A stretch of 21,646 bases of DNA from CAYLXN01 sp964388235 (GCA_964388235.1 CAYLXN010000010.1:1-21646); one strand, 5' to 3'. Numbered from the stretch's first letter, positions 15,725 through 20,325 are shown. Made by a program: numbers and translations. The notes: generated by a model not told the origin, from the sequence alone.

Positions 15725-17716
15725 TCAACGCCGCCGCTGACTTTTAGCTTGCTTTTGGCGAATCTCGTCAATCAAATCACGCAGTTCAGCCGCTTTTTCA
15801 AATTCCAAATTAGCCGCCGCCATCTCCATTTGGGCGGTCAAGTCATCGGCTAAATGATCATACTCGTCTTCTGGAATTTTGTTGAGATTGAGCTTAGGCT
15901 TTTTGGTCTTAACTTCTTCAGGAATAAACACTCGCAAGCCTTCGGACAGAGCTTTTTTAATGCTAGTCGGAGTGATGTTGTGCTCGGTGTTGTATTGAAT
16001 TTGGATTTCACGGCGGCGGTTGGTCTCACTGATGGCGGTGCGCATCGAATCGGTCATATTGTCAGCGTACATAATCACCGTGCCATCTTCGTGTCGTGCT
16101 GCTCGACCAATCGTCTGGACCAGCGCACTGCGGGAGCGCAAAAAGCCCTCTTTGTCAGCATCCATGATCGCCACCAAACTCACTTCTGGCAAGTCTAGAC
16201 CTTCACGCAGCAAGTTGATTCCAACTAGCACGTCGTAAACTCCCGCCCGCAAATCACGCAAAATATCTGATCGTTCGATAGTTTTAATTTCGCTGTGTAA
16301 ATAAGCCGTTTTGACGCCCGATTCAACCAAATAATTACTCAAATCTTCCGCCATTCGCTTGGTTAAAGTCGTAATCAGAACTCGCTCATTTTTATCAATT
16401 CGTTGCTGAATTTCATCGATTAAATTATCAATTTGATGCTTAATCGGCCGAACTTCGATTTTTGGATCGAGCAGTCCAGTTGGGCGAATAATCTGTTCAA
16501 TTGGCGTCGGCGAATGCTCTAATTCGTATTCGCCAGGTGTAGCCGATACGAACACCACTTGATTGACATGCTTTTCAAACTCGTCAAAGCGTAGCGGTCG
16601 GTTGTCAAGCGCGCTCGGCAAGCGAAAACCATAATCAACCAGCGTCTGCTTGCGGGCTCGATCGCCGTTGTACATCCCGCGAACTTGTGGCAAAGTCATG
16701 TGCGATTCGTCGATGAACATCAGAAAATCGTCAGGAAAATAGTCAAGCAGCGTCGCTGGTTGCTCGCCAGCTTCTCGATTTGTCAGGTAGCGTGAATAGT
16801 TCTCGATTCCCTTGACGAAACCAGTTTCGCGCAACATTTCAGTGTCAAATTTAATTCGCTGCTCCAATCGTTGAGCTTCAAGATATTTGTGATTATCAAG
16901 AAAAAACTTGTGACGAATTTTGAATTCGGCTTGAATTTTATCAATCACGTCATCAATTCGATCGCGGGGTGCAACATAGTGTGAATTTGGAAAAATATGC
17001 AAAATCTCTGGCTCGCGCAAGATTTCGCCAGTTAGCGGATCGATCACGGTCATGCGGTCAATTTCATCGCCAAAAAATTCAACCCGATAGGCATTGTTTT
17101 CGCCAGCTGGAAAAATGTCGACCACATCGCCGCGAACCCGAAAAGTTCCACGCTTAAAATCGATATCGTTGCGTGAATATTGGATATCGTTGAGGTGGCG
17201 TAAAAATTTATCTTGGCGCCGCTTCTCGCCCAGTTTTATCTTGATTGACATGCCTTCATAATCGCCAGGGGAACCAATACCATAAATGCAACTGACGCTA
17301 GCGACAATAATCACATCACGACGGGTCAGCAGAGCGTTGGTGGCGGCGTGGCGCAGCTTCTCGATCTCTTCATTGATCATCGAATCTTTTTCGATGTAGG
17401 TATCGCTGGCGGCGATGTAGGCTTCTGGTTGATAATAATCAAAATAACTGACAAAATAGTGAACTTCATTATCAGGGAAAAACTCGCTGAATTCGCTAAA
17501 TAATTGCGCCGCCAAAGTTTTATTGTGAGCCAAAATTAAAGTTGGCCGATTAGCCTCGGCAATGACATTCGCCATGGTGAAAGTTTTACCCGAGCCGGTC
17601 ACACCTAGTAAAGTCTGGGCGTCTTGGTTGTCGTTCAGGCCGCGAGCCAGCTGCCTAATCGCTTCAGGCTGGTCACCAGTTGGCTGGTATTTGGTGGTTA
17701 ATTTGAATTTTGCCAT
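15725..17716 (-). CDS. uvrB: Excinuclease ABC subunit UvrB
   Basis: UvrB is the damage-verifying helicase-like subunit of nucleotide excision repair; it loads with UvrA and then recruits UvrC. Walker A GVTGSGKT is at 38-45. The beta-hairpin region YFDYYQPEAYIAASDTYIEKD that clamps DNA follows (split by motif at YYQPEAY), then DESHMTLPQVRGMY with the DEAD-like box, TPGEYEL, LLREGLDLPEV and QTIGRAARH helicase motifs. The C-terminal UVR domain that binds UvrC is present (MEMAAANLEFEKAAELRD). Length (663 aa) is standard. The -10 box lies eight bases upstream of the ATG and there is no Shine-Dalgarno, so the mRNA is close to leaderless. A divergent promoter feeds the tRNA-Phe locus. Confidence 0.97.
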   Translation of the reverse strand: MAKFKLTTKYQPTGDQPEAIRQLARGLNDNQDAQTLLGVTGSGKTFTMANVIAEANRPTLILAHNKTLAAQLFSEFSEFFPDNEVHYFVSYFDYYQPEAYIAASDTYIEKDSMINEEIEKLRHAATNALLTRRDVIIVASVSCIYGIGSPGDYEGMSIKIKLGEKRRQDKFLRHLNDIQYSRNDIDFKRGTFRVRGDVVDIFPAGENNAYRVEFFGDEIDRMTVIDPLTGEILREPEILHIFPNSHYVAPRDRIDDVIDKIQAEFKIRHKFFLDNHKYLEAQRLEQRIKFDTEMLRETGFVKGIENYSRYLTNREAGEQPATLLDYFPDDFLMFIDESHMTLPQVRGMYNGDRARKQTLVDYGFRLPSALDNRPLRFDEFEKHVNQVVFVSATPGEYELEHSPTPIEQIIRPTGLLDPKIEVRPIKHQIDNLIDEIQQRIDKNERVLITTLTKRMAEDLSNYLVESGVKTAYLHSEIKTIERSDILRDLRAGVYDVLVGINLLREGLDLPEVSLVAIMDADKEGFLRSRSALVQTIGRAARHEDGTVIMYADNMTDSMRTAISETNRRREIQIQYNTEHNITPTSIKKALSEGLRVFIPEEVKTKKPKLNLNKIPEDEYDHLADDLTAQMEMAAANLEFEKAAELRDLIDEIRQKQAKSQRRR

Positions 17717-17724
17717 CTCTTGCT

Positions 17725-17733
17725 ATTATACCA
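17725..17733 (-). promoter_or_regulatory. Extended -10 promoter for uvrB, near-leaderless
   Basis: On the minus strand TGGTATAAT ends eight bases before the ATG at 17716. The mRNA would carry only one or two bases before the start codon. I see no LexA-type operator here. Confidence 0.6.
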
Positions 17734-17757
17734 TCAAGGGAGGATAATCAAATTGAT

Positions 17758-17785
17758 TGCTAAAACGCAAATTTTGCTGTATAAT
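17758..17785 (+). promoter_or_regulatory. Promoter of the tRNA-Phe locus
   Basis: TATAAT at 17780-17785 with TTGCTA at 17758-17763 as a plausible -35 box (16 bp apart). Transcription would begin at about 17792, eight bases before the first tRNA-like unit, so both units and tRNA-Phe should be on one transcript that ends at the hairpin at 18078-18109. Confidence 0.6.
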
Positions 17786-17799
17786 CGGCTTATTAGTGT

Positions 17800-17871
17800 G
17801 GCTCTTTAGCTCCTGCGTGAAACGTAAATATGCGTAGAGCAGTCTGCGAAGACCTGAGTCCATATTAGTAC
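17800..17871 (+). ncRNA. T-arm-less tRNA-Phe-like unit, copy 1
   Basis: The unit opens with GGCTCTTTAGCTC, identical to the first 13 bases of tRNA-Phe, and keeps GTAGAGCAG. It can close as a three-way junction: acceptor-like stem GGCTC (17800-17804) with GAGTCC (17856-17861, one bulged T); an enlarged D-like arm GCTC/GAGC extended by TGCGT/GCGTA; and a second arm GTCT-GCGA-AGAC (17842-17853) with a GNRA loop in place of the anticodon arm. There is no TTCRA T loop, no pairing partner for the full seven-base acceptor, and no CCA, so it is not a normal tRNA. It shares a 75-bp core with copy 2, one mismatch. It may be a stable RNA, an RNase P substrate, or a relic. Confidence 0.55.
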
Positions 17872-17896
17872 CTAGTTATATTTGAATTAAGAATGT

Positions 17897-17968
17897 GGCT
17901 CTTTAGCTCCTGCGTGAAACGTAAGTATGCGTAGAGCAGTCTGCGAAGACCTGAGTCCATATTAGTAC
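17897..17968 (+). ncRNA. T-arm-less tRNA-Phe-like unit, copy 2
   Basis: Exactly 97 bp downstream of copy 1 and 97 bp upstream of tRNA-Phe. The 75-bp core (with the preceding TGT) differs from copy 1 at one base, A to G in the loop of the large arm, so all predicted stems are unchanged. The 22-bp spacers after the two cores differ at nine positions. Strong core conservation beside a diverged spacer argues for selection on the core, or for gene conversion limited to it. Confidence 0.55.
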
Positions 17969-17993
17969 TCAATAATATCTTAAATAGAAATGT

Positions 17994-18069
17994 GGCTCTT
18001 TAGCTCAGCTGGTAGAGCAGAGGCCTGAAGAGCCTTGTGTCCCCAGTTCAAGTCTGGGAGGAGCCACCA
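17994..18069 (+). tRNA. tRNA-Phe (GAA)
   Basis: A complete 76-base cloverleaf: acceptor GGCTCTT with AGGAGCC (one T-G pair), D arm GCTC/GAGC, anticodon stem GAGGC/GCCTT with loop CTGAAGA (anticodon GAA at 18027-18029), variable GTGTC, T arm CCCAG-TTCAAGT-CTGGG, discriminator A and an encoded CCA. It is the third unit of a 97-bp series and is followed directly by its terminator. Confidence 0.96.
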
Positions 18070-18077
18070 AATAAGGA

Positions 18078-18109
18078 GATTAGCTTTCGTGCTAGTCTTT
18101 TTATTTTTC
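18078..18109 (+). terminator. Rho-independent terminator after tRNA-Phe
   Basis: GATTAGC (18078-18084), loop TTTCGT, GCTAGTC (18091-18097), with one T-G pair, then TTTTTATTTTT. It ends the transcript carrying both tRNA-like units and tRNA-Phe. Confidence 0.85.
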
Positions 18110-18195
18110 GGACAAGGCTCTTCAAGAAGAGCGATTGATTGATCGCTGAGGGCTCTGTCCCCAGTGCATGAAGCGAAGCGCAGCCGATGTTTGGG
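18110..18195 (+). other. Structured element with tRNA-Phe 3'-half pieces
   Basis: Behind the terminator, GGACA (18110-18114) can pair with TGTCC (18156-18160) around two hairpins, GCTCTTC-AA-GAAGAGC and GCGAT-TGATTG-ATCGC. Bases 18113-18124 are the exact reverse complement of 18026-18037 in tRNA-Phe (anticodon loop and 3' stem strand). Bases 18156-18165 (TGTCCCCAGT) repeat tRNA-Phe 18038-18047. The T-stem-like CCCCAG is then followed by a long loop holding GCGAAGC (18173-18179) before TGGG (18192-18195). This looks like a tRNA-Phe 3' half with an enlarged T loop. No promoter of its own was found, so expression is uncertain. Confidence 0.45.
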
Positions 18196-18211
18196 TTTAA
18201 TAATAGAAAAC

Positions 18212-18228
18212 CTCACCAAACAGGTGAG
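18212..18228 (-). terminator. Terminator after tRNA-Met
   Basis: On the minus strand CTCACC, loop TGTTT, GGTGAG, followed by GTTTTCTATT. It lies 13 bases past the tRNA-Met 3' end. Confidence 0.7.
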
Positions 18229-18241
18229 TTTACTTTAAAAA

Positions 18242-18318
18242 TGGTAGCAGCGACTGGGATTGAACCAGTGACCTCGAGCTTATGAGTCTCGCGCTCTAAC
18301 CAACTGAGCTACGCTGCC
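18242..18318 (-). tRNA. tRNA-Met (CAU), elongator-like
   Basis: A 77-base cloverleaf on the minus strand: acceptor GGCAGCG with CGCTGCT (G1-U72 wobble as in many bacterial elongator tRNA-Met), D arm GCTC/GAGC with AGTTGGTTA loop, anticodon loop CTCATAA (CAT), variable AGGTC, T arm ACTGG-TTCAATC-CCAGT, then ACCA. The fifth anticodon-stem pair is A-G, a mismatch. Initiator features (C1-A72 mismatch, three G-C pairs at the anticodon stem base) are absent. A lysidine-type tRNA-Ile(CAU) cannot be fully excluded. No tRNA-like satellite unit flanks this gene. Confidence 0.9.
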
Positions 18319-18367
18319 ACAAGTAGAGCTAATTTTATCAAGAAAAATCATTTTAGGCAAATAAAAA

Positions 18368-18383
18368 AGCCCCGTATGGGGCT
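18368..18383 (-). terminator. Terminator overlapping the stop of the KilAC-like gene
   Basis: On the minus strand AGCCCC-ATAC-GGGGCT followed by TTTTTTATTT. The first two bases of the stem are shared with the TAG stop codon at 18384-18382, so gene end and terminator are fused. Confidence 0.88.
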
Positions 18384-18843
18384 AAAGGAAGGTCAGTTGC
18401 TCGGGGCCAGCATTGTTAAAGCCTTTTTCTGGCGAACTATTCTTTGGAGGTTCTTTTTTTGTGCATAATTTCTCTAGAGCCTCCTCATTGCTAATTTCTG
18501 GATTGTTGTAAACAATTTCCAGAAACCTTAGTCCATCAATTGTTGCAAAGATTTGAATTCTGGAGCCATATTGCTTCTTTAGAGATCTCTCCAGACTTTC
18601 AACTTCTTTGATAGTTGCTCCTACATTATTTCTTTTGAAGAATGCAACTTTGTTAGCGACTTTGTTGCCAGTCACCCTTTCCTGTTCGTTAAAAAGACCT
18701 TTGTTTCTCCAGTCTTCTTTTATAAGATAATCTCCGTTTTTTATTTTTCGGAGAACATCTCTTTCCTTTAACAAACAAAAAAGCTTTCGGTAGTCTTTGC
18801 AGCCGATTGTATCGGCTACTTCTTTCATTGTTAATAATAACAT
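18382..18843 (-). CDS. Small protein with phage antirepressor (KilAC-like) N-terminus
   Basis: The 153-aa protein opens LTMKEVADTIGCKDYRKLF followed by CLLKERDVLRKI and a D-Y-L-I-K-E-D-W-R-N-K-G-L-F end. This order (EVAxxLG, KLFxxLRExGxL, then an x-Y-x-GxF close) resembles the KilAC DNA-binding domain of phage antirepressors. The rest (residues 55-153) is charged and helical and unrecognised. It has AAAGGAGGGG five bases before ATG, a TTGACT-17-TAAAAT promoter, two 10-bp direct repeats in its 5' UTR, and a terminator fused to the stop. Base use is more AT-rich than the neighbours. Its place between tRNA-Met and trmD, beside the tRNA satellites, suggests acquired DNA. It could be an autoregulated regulator left from an integrated element. 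Confidence 0.72.
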   Translation of the reverse strand: MLLLTMKEVADTIGCKDYRKLFCLLKERDVLRKIKNGDYLIKEDWRNKGLFNEQERVTGNKVANKVAFFKRNNVGATIKEVESLERSLKKQYGSRIQIFATIDGLRFLEIVYNNPEISNEEALEKLCTKKEPPKNSSPEKGFNNAGPEQLTFL

Positions 18844-18860
18844 GAAATCCCCTCCTTTGA

Positions 18861-18880
18861 CTTCTAAAGACTTCTAAAGA
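18861..18880 (-). promoter_or_regulatory. Two 10-bp direct repeats in the 5' UTR, possible operator
   Basis: The decamer cttctaaaga occurs twice in a row (18861-18870, 18871-18880), between the predicted transcription start and the Shine-Dalgarno of the KilAC-like gene. A tandem half-site in this position could be a binding site for the gene's own DNA-binding product. Confidence 0.45.
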
Positions 18881-18903
18881 ACGTATTGACTAAATATACC
18901 CTA

Positions 18904-18932
18904 ATTTTATCATAAACTCCCTAAAAAGTCAA
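18904..18932 (-). promoter_or_regulatory. Sigma70-type promoter for the KilAC-like gene
   Basis: On the minus strand TTGACT (18932-18927), 17 bp, TAAAAT (18909-18904). It is divergent from the trmD promoter, whose extended -10 box lies ten bases beyond the -35 box. Confidence 0.65.
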
Positions 18933-18941
18933 TCAGGACTG

Positions 18942-18950
18942 TGTTATAAT
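18942..18950 (+). promoter_or_regulatory. Extended -10 promoter for trmD, leaderless
   Basis: TGTTATAAT ends at 18950 and the ATG is at 18959, so transcription should start at or within two bases of the A of the start codon. No Shine-Dalgarno is present. Confidence 0.65.
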
Positions 18951-18958
18951 GACTCTAT

Positions 18959-19618
18959 ATGAAGAAAATCCAAATTATCACATTATTGCCAGAAGTTTTT
19001 GAGCCGATTTTAAACAGTTCGATGTTGTGGAAGGCCCAAAAAGACCAGCTGGTTGAGTTTCGGGTGATTAATTTGCGGGATTTTGGGATTGGGCCGCGCA
19101 AGCAGGTCGACGATACGATTTACGGTGGGGGTGATGGTATGCTGCTGATGGTTGAGCCGCTAATAAACGCTGTTCGTGACGCTAAAACTTACGACCCAAG
19201 TGCTAAAGTAATTCTGACCAGTCCTCGAGGTAAAACTTTTAGTCAGCCGATTGCGGAGCAGCTGTCGGCCGATGAAGCGGGGCTGGTTTTTATCTGTGGA
19301 CGCTATGAGGGGGTTGACGAGCGGATTATGTCAGTGGTTGATCAGAGTTTGAGCCTGGGCGATTTTGTGATGACTGGCGGTGAAATTGCGACCATGGCGA
19401 TGGTTGACGCTGTGACGCGCTTGATTCCAGGTGTTTTGGGTGGCGAAACGAGCGCTGCGATTGAAAGTTTTGCTAATGGCTCGGATTTGTTGGAATTTCC
19501 GCAATACACTCGACCAGCCGAATTTGAGGGAATGAAAGTCCCAGAGGTGTTATTGAGTGGCAATCACGCTGAAATTGATAAGTGGCGGACCAGTAAAATG
19601 ATTAAAAAGCAAAAGTAG
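18959..19618 (+). CDS. trmD: tRNA (guanine-37-N1)-methyltransferase TrmD
   Basis: TrmD methylates G37 next to the anticodon of tRNAs reading CUN, CCN and CGG, guarding against frameshifts. Motifs: IITLLPEVFEPIL at the start, RDFGIGPRKQVDDTIYGGGDGML, the AdoMet-binding SPRGKTF and ICGRYEGVDERI, and the trefoil-knot segment GDFVMTGGEIATMAMVDAVTR followed by IPGVLGG (given here in parts). The C-terminal PAEFEGMKVPEVLLSGNH carries the RPAEF-type element and helical tRNA-binding domain. The protein is 219 aa, slightly short because the C-terminal tail is reduced. The usual rpsP-rimM-trmD-rplS context is absent; instead it stands alone between tRNA genes. Confidence 0.95.
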   Translation: MKKIQIITLLPEVFEPILNSSMLWKAQKDQLVEFRVINLRDFGIGPRKQVDDTIYGGGDGMLLMVEPLINAVRDAKTYDPSAKVILTSPRGKTFSQPIAEQLSADEAGLVFICGRYEGVDERIMSVVDQSLSLGDFVMTGGEIATMAMVDAVTRLIPGVLGGETSAAIESFANGSDLLEFPQYTRPAEFEGMKVPEVLLSGNHAEIDKWRTSKMIKKQK

Positions 19619-19642
19619 CTGGATTTTAAGTAAAGAATATAG

Positions 19643-19648
19643 TAGAAT
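19643..19648 (+). promoter_or_regulatory. Possible promoter of the tRNA-Gln locus
   Basis: TAGAAT at 19643-19648 would start transcription near 19655, four bases before the tRNA-Gln-like unit. Read-through from trmD is the alternative; no terminator lies between. Confidence 0.4.
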
Positions 19649-19658
19649 AACAGGGCGT

Positions 19659-19759
19659 TGGGGATTTGCCAAGTGGTAAGGCACTGGTGGACAGACGTGG
19701 TCTGGACCAAATCAATCAATTGGTCTCTGGACCAGAACCAGGATAGTAAAAGCTCCTCA
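19659..19759 (+). ncRNA. T-arm-less tRNA-Gln-like unit
   Basis: The first 29 bases match the 5' part of tRNA-Gln at 19784 with one difference. The acceptor-like TGGGGA (19659-19664) can pair with TCCTCA (19754-19759, one G-T pair), although the latter is not a copy of the tRNA 3' strand. The D arm GCC/GGC is kept. The anticodon arm is replaced by CTGGT...ACCAG around two inner hairpins, CAGAC-GTG-GTCTG and GACCAA/TTGGTC (19705-19725). There is no T arm and no CCA. The plan (acceptor stem, D arm, remodelled second arm, no T arm, directly upstream of the true tRNA) is the same as for the two tRNA-Phe-like units. Confidence 0.5.
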
Positions 19760-19783
19760 ACAAAAACAATCTTAATAATCCAT

Positions 19784-19858
19784 TGGGGATTCGCCAAGTG
19801 GTAAGGCACTGGGTTCTGGTCCCAGTATTCGGGGGTTCGAATCCCTCATCCCCAGCCA
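19784..19858 (+). tRNA. tRNA-Gln (CUG)
   Basis: A 75-base cloverleaf: acceptor TGGGGAT/ATCCCCA, D arm GCC/GGC with AAGTGGTAA loop, anticodon stem CTGGG/CCCAG with loop TTCTGGT (anticodon CTG), variable TATTC, T arm GGGGG-TTCGAAT-CCCTC (one G-T pair), discriminator G, encoded CCA. U1-A72 is typical of tRNA-Gln. No TTG-anticodon partner is in the window. Confidence 0.95.
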
Positions 19859-19894
19859 ATTCAAAAAACGACCTTTTGGTCGTTTTTTGAATTG
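19857..19894 (+). terminator. Perfect 17-bp hairpin terminator after tRNA-Gln
   Basis: Arms CAATTCAAAAAACGACC and its exact complement flank a TTTT loop, with TTTTTT inside the descending arm. The left arm begins within the CCA of tRNA-Gln. Confidence 0.88.
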
Positions 19895-19912
19895 TTGAGA
19901 TTGAGCAATTCT

Positions 19913-20046
19913 AGAACCACCGTTTTTGCGAAGCAAAAATAACGGGGGTTCGGTGGAGGTGAAATGAGAAAAGAAAGCAGCGAAGCTATTTTCTTTTCGA
20001 ATGAGCCGACGAAGGCGTTAGCCGCTATTTCCTCATCCCCAGCCAA
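19913..20046 (+). other. tRNA-Gln 3'-half element with a 78-base T-loop insertion
   Basis: CGGGGGTTCG (19943-19952) repeats the tRNA-Gln T-arm 5' part, and CCTCATCCCCAGCCAA (20031-20046) repeats its T-stem and acceptor 3' part with CCA. In tRNA-Gln four bases separate these pieces; here 78 do. The insertion holds a long hairpin GAAAAGAA...TTCTTTTC capped by AGCGAAGCT, then GGC-GTTA-GCC. Just before the copied piece, CCGTT...AACGG encloses TTTTTGCGAAGCAAAAA (19923-19939). The 16-bp direct repeat of the tRNA 3' end, 187 bp apart, has the form of an attachment-site pair, but no integrase is seen. The element has its own 17-bp terminator hairpin. Confidence 0.5.
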
Positions 20047-20080
20047 ATAGAAAACCAGTCTCAGACTGGTTTTCTATTTG
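20044..20080 (+). terminator. Perfect 17-bp hairpin terminator after the 3'-half element
   Basis: CAAATAGAAAACCAGTC, loop TCA, and the exact complement. As after tRNA-Gln, the left arm starts within the copied CCA and the arms are 17 bp, although the arm sequences are unrelated. Confidence 0.8.
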
Positions 20081-20220
20081 ATAGGAATCTGGGGTCGAAC
20101 CCAGAATTTGTGACAACAAATTCGTAGGGTTCGTGTCGCGCAGTGAAACGAAAAAGTGTTTACATTTTTTCGTGAGCAAGCGAACAAGCGACGGCGAAGC
20201 CAGAGCGCTATTCCTCCCCA
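20081..20220 (-). other. Degenerate tRNA-like element, best read on the minus strand
   Basis: On the minus strand CTGGGTTCGACCCCAG (20104-20089) has the form of a T arm with the GTTCGAC consensus, followed by ATTCCT, which can pair with AGGAAT near the 5' side (20215-20210). Between them lie hairpins rather than D and anticodon arms: GGC-TTC-GCC, ACGAAAAA/TTTTTCGT, and AATTTG/CAAATT. On the plus strand the stretch from GGGTTCG (20128) to CGCTATTCCTCCCCA (20206-20220) parallels the preceding element, which ends CGCTATTTCCTCATCCCCA. It is either a decayed tRNA with insertions or another member of the satellite family. No gene occupies 19859-20271. Confidence 0.35.
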
Positions 20221-20258
20221 ATTTCTTCAAAAACTATACTTTTAAGCTATTTTCGTAT

Positions 20259-20264
20259 TATAAT
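20259..20264 (+). promoter_or_regulatory. -10 promoter for the 17-codon leader and downstream gene
   Basis: TATAAT at 20259-20264 predicts transcription from about 20271-20272, which is the A of an ATG. This would make the mRNA leaderless. Confidence 0.55.
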
Positions 20265-20271
20265 TAGTTTT

Positions 20272-20325
20272 ATGACAACTAGTTTGCTTTTGCAAAAATT
20301 AACAAAAATGAAGGGTGAAAAATGA
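20272..20325 (+). CDS. Leaderless 17-codon leader ORF overlapping the next gene
   Basis: ATG 20272 opens a reading frame encoding MTTSLLLQKLTKMKGEK and stops at TGA 20323-20325. That stop overlaps the ATG of the following gene as ATGA. The -10 box at 20259-20264 puts the transcript start on this ATG. A ribosome starting leaderless here would terminate on the downstream start codon, giving translational coupling; AAGGG within the leader can also serve as a Shine-Dalgarno. The peptide is not recognised and may have no role beyond coupling. Confidence 0.45.
   Translation: MTTSLLLQKLTKMKGEK

Noticed and set aside
17800..17968. The two tRNA-Phe-like units as functional tRNAs
   Set aside because: No T arm, no full acceptor 3' strand, no CCA, and the anticodon arm is a four-pair GNRA hairpin.
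17797..18069. CRISPR-like array from the 97-bp periodicity
   Set aside because: Only two near-identical cores plus a tRNA, long repeats, short non-unique AT-rich spacers, and no cas genes.
17980..18219. Minus-strand 79-aa reading frame across tRNA-Phe (contains LPDLNWGHKALQASALPAELKS-type sequence, in part PDLNWGHKALQ)
   Set aside because: It is the antisense translation of a tRNA gene, a well-known type of spurious protein; the tRNA fold and terminator explain the DNA.
19861..20230. Minus-strand reading frames of 61 and 65 aa in the tRNA-Gln flank
   Set aside because: They cover hairpins and tRNA-like sequence (one includes ILGSTPDS from a T arm), with no promoter or ribosome site.
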